64,000 nt of DNA from an uncultured Pseudomonadota bacterium (GTDB lineage Bacteria > Pseudomonadota > Alphaproteobacteria > UBA9219). This document shows, in pieces, positions 62,549 through 64,000 of this stretch (positions are counted from its first letter, which is position 1; each line of letters starts with the position of its first letter). The DNA lies in the NCBI GenBank assembly GCA_903919315.1, contig CAIXHP010000051.1:16166-80165 (forward strand). The letters run 5' to 3'. The notes beneath the pieces were generated by a model. That model was not told the origin of the DNA, did not search any database, and saw only the letters and a program-made list of their open reading frames with translations. Position numbers and translations under genes: made by a program.

Positions 62549-63793
62549 ATGCCGACTCCTGAAATCATCACGTTCGGTTGCCGCCTTAACGCCTATGAGT
62601 CCGAGGTGATGCGCCGCCATGCGCAGGAAGCCGGACTGACAAAGGCGGTGATCGTCAACACCTGCGCCGTCACCGCCGAGGCCGAGCGTCAGGCGCGGCA
62701 ATCCATCCGCAAGCTCCGCCGCGAACATCCCGACGCCACCATCATCGTCACCGGCTGCGCCGCCCAGATCGGCCCCGCGAAATTCGCCGCGATGGACGAG
62801 GTTGATTACGTCATCGGCAACGACGTCAAGATGAAAGCGGAAACCTTCGCGGCCTTGGGGGAGACAGAGCCGCGCGTGCAGGTGCAGGATATTCAAGCCG
62901 TCCACGAAACCGCCGCGCATCTGGTGCATGGCTTCGAAGGCATCCGGCGCGGTTTCGTGCAGGTGCAAAACGGCTGCGACCACCGCTGCACTTTTTGCAT
63001 TATCCCCTATGGGCGCGGCCCGTCGCGGTCGGTGCCGGTGGGCGGAATCGTCGACCAGATGCGGGCCTTGGTGACGGCGGGCTACAACGAAATCGCGCTG
63101 ACGGGCGTGGACATCACCGCCTATGGCGCGGATCTGCCGGGCCAACCGACGCTGGGGCAGATGGTGCGGCGCGTGTTGGCGTTGGTGCCGGAACTGCCGC
63201 GCCTGCGCCTCTCGTCGCTCGATCCGGTTGAGGTGGACGAAGATTTGTGGCGCTTGATCGCCGACGAACCCCGCCTCATGCCGCATTTGCATCTCAGCCT
63301 GCAAGCGGGCGACGATATGGTGTTGAAACGCATGAAGCGCCGCCACACGGCGGCGGACGTGATCCGCTTCTGCGAACGAGCGCGGCGCTTGCGCCCCGGC
63401 ATCGCGTTCGGCGCGGACATCATCGCGGGCTTTCCCACCGAAGACGACGCGATGTTCGAAAACACGCTCCGCCTCGTGCAGGACTGCGACCTGACATGGC
63501 TGCATGTCTTTCCCTATTCGGCCCGCGCCGGAACGCCCGCCGCGAAAATGCCGCAGGTGAAAAGCGACGTACGCAAAACCCGCGCCGCGCGCCTGCGCGA
63601 CGAAGGCGCCAAAGCCGTAGGGCGGCATCTGGATAGCCTGATCGGCCAAAAGCTTGAGGTTCTGGTCGAACAACCCGGCCTCGGCTGCACCCCCACCTTC
63701 GCCAAACTCACAATCCCCAACACCGCCCCGGCGGGCGCGATCATAACGGTCGAAGTGACAGGACGCGACGGGGAACAAGGCGTGGCGCGGTAG
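62549..63793 (+). CDS. mtaB: tRNA t6A37 methylthiotransferase MtaB
   Basis: MtaB is a radical-SAM enzyme that adds a methylthio group to t6A at tRNA position 37 to give ms2t6A. The 414-residue protein has an N-terminal UPF0004 domain with cysteines at 11 (TFGCRLNAYE), 38 (VNTCAVTAEAE) and 72 (TGCAAQI), then the radical-SAM motif NGCDHRCTFCIIPYGRG and a C-terminal TRAM-like domain. It acts after the TsaE-dependent pathway whose tsaE gene is also in this window. No clear ribosome-binding site precedes the start; the hairpin just upstream may matter. Confidence 0.95.
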   Translation: MPTPEIITFGCRLNAYESEVMRRHAQEAGLTKAVIVNTCAVTAEAERQARQSIRKLRREHPDATIIVTGCAAQIGPAKFAAMDEVDYVIGNDVKMKAETFAALGETEPRVQVQDIQAVHETAAHLVHGFEGIRRGFVQVQNGCDHRCTFCIIPYGRGPSRSVPVGGIVDQMRALVTAGYNEIALTGVDITAYGADLPGQPTLGQMVRRVLALVPELPRLRLSSLDPVEVDEDLWRLIADEPRLMPHLHLSLQAGDDMVLKRMKRRHTAADVIRFCERARRLRPGIAFGADIIAGFPTEDDAMFENTLRLVQDCDLTWLHVFPYSARAGTPAAKMPQVKSDVRKTRAARLRDEGAKAVGRHLDSLIGQKLEVLVEQPGLGCTPTFAKLTIPNTAPAGAIITVEVTGRDGEQGVAR

Positions 63794-63865
63794 GGACCTC
63801 TGACGGTATGCAGTATTATGGCTGATCGTTCTGCTGGGGGTCTGCGTGGAGGATAAGCATCATTA

Positions 63866-63914
63866 GACTCGTTGCGAAAGAGGCATTGAATCTTTGTTAA
63901 CCGGCTTGTGATTC
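63866..63914 (+). promoter_or_regulatory. Cluster of three GANTC sites before the last gene
   Basis: GACTC (63866-63870), GAATC (63888-63892) and GATTC (63910-63914) are spaced 22 bases apart, start to start. GANTC is the CcrM target, and clusters in promoters allow methylation-dependent, replication-coupled control in Caulobacter. A TTAA lies at 63897-63900. Confidence 0.5.
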
Positions 63915-63920
63915 AAGGGT

Positions 63921-63943
63921 GGAGAGGCGTTGGAGGCCTCTCC
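63921..63943 (+). promoter_or_regulatory. Hairpin containing the ribosome-binding site of the last gene
   Basis: GGAGAGGC and GCCTCTCC form a perfect 8-bp stem with the loop GTTGGAG. The GGAGG ribosome-binding sequence of the next start codon begins in the loop and runs into the stem, so folding would hide it. Confidence 0.5.
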
Positions 63944-63944
63944 G

Positions 63945-64000
63945 ATGGCAAAGTTTAATAGCGCGGCGCTTTTACGCAAGCGGCAATTTCAGCGCCTGAC
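63945..64000 (+). CDS. N-terminal fragment of an unidentified gene (partial)
   Basis: An open frame starts at ATG 63945, eight bases after GGAGG, and is open to the window end (18 codons: MAKFNSAALLRKRQFQRL). Too little is present to name a family. The well-placed ribosome-binding site and the regulatory signals upstream support it as a real gene. Confidence 0.45.
   Translation, partial: MAKFNSAALLRKRQFQRL

Overview
The window is a GC-rich, gene-dense piece of an alphaproteobacterial chromosome. The evidence is gene content: a CcrM-type GANTC adenine methyltransferase next to rnhB, a DivL-like PAS kinase with tyrosine in place of the phospho-acceptor histidine, a PhaR/PhaC-type polyhydroxyalkanoate locus, a DUF4167 protein, AddAB recombination helicase-nuclease, and the smc / DsbA-like / DUF721 / mutY neighbourhood. 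I saw no rRNA, tRNA, CRISPR array or complete transposase-bearing insertion sequence. I cannot place the organism below class level.

Layout. 1-1.8 kb: end of an ExeA/GspA-like ATPase, then ispA and xseB on the minus strand. 1.9-9.0 kb: SUF iron-sulfur operon (Rrf2 regulator, sufB, sufC, sufD, sufS, sufU, sufT), interrupted by a DUF559 nuclease gene bounded by inverted repeats and by a HAD phosphatase. 9.2-16 kb: pepN, a PagL-like lipid A deacylase, a FliL-like membrane protein, a WbaP-type sugar phosphotransferase and a periplasmic parvulin. 16-19.7 kb: nadA-nadB-nadC with candidate operators before nadA. 19.8-28.5 kb: an XRE regulator, an atypical SDR, envC-like and gpmI genes, a tandem repeat block, a YejA-like binding protein, an orphan DUF5615 PIN-like protein and a PhaC-like synthase with a small overlapping partner gene. 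28.6-35.4 kb: phaR, ahcY, divL, tsaE, amgK. 35.4-36.7 kb: two tandem paralogous genes of unknown family, inserted antisense between amgK and murU. 36.8-44 kb: murU, addB, addA. 44-51.2 kb: a hypothetical gene, asd, and a beta-oxidation operon (thiolase, multifunctional dehydrogenase/hydratase, acyl-CoA dehydrogenase). 51.2-52.6 kb: small hypotheticals and an AT-rich patch with a second XRE paralogue. 52.7-64 kb: smc, a DsbA-like protein, a small membrane protein, a DUF721/DciA protein, mutY, a secreted unknown, ccrM, rnhB, DUF4167, mtaB, and the start of a further gene.

Two themes stand out. First, a family of short G-rich inverted repeats is scattered through the window. One pair brackets the DUF559 nuclease gene inside the suf operon, another pair has no gene between its arms, two copies form a tandem block, and one copy sits in frame inside addA. 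A second repeat family, with a 28-bp perfect inverted repeat, is also in frame in addA. This looks like a nuclease-linked repeat element with non-autonomous derivatives; the pairing is seen, mobility is inferred. Second, cell-cycle control is represented by a DivL-like kinase, by ccrM with a near-consensus CtrA-type site and GANTC sites near its start, and by a cluster of three GANTC sites before the last, truncated gene. The tandem unknown paralogues at 35.4-36.7 kb are the best candidates for an undescribed protein family.
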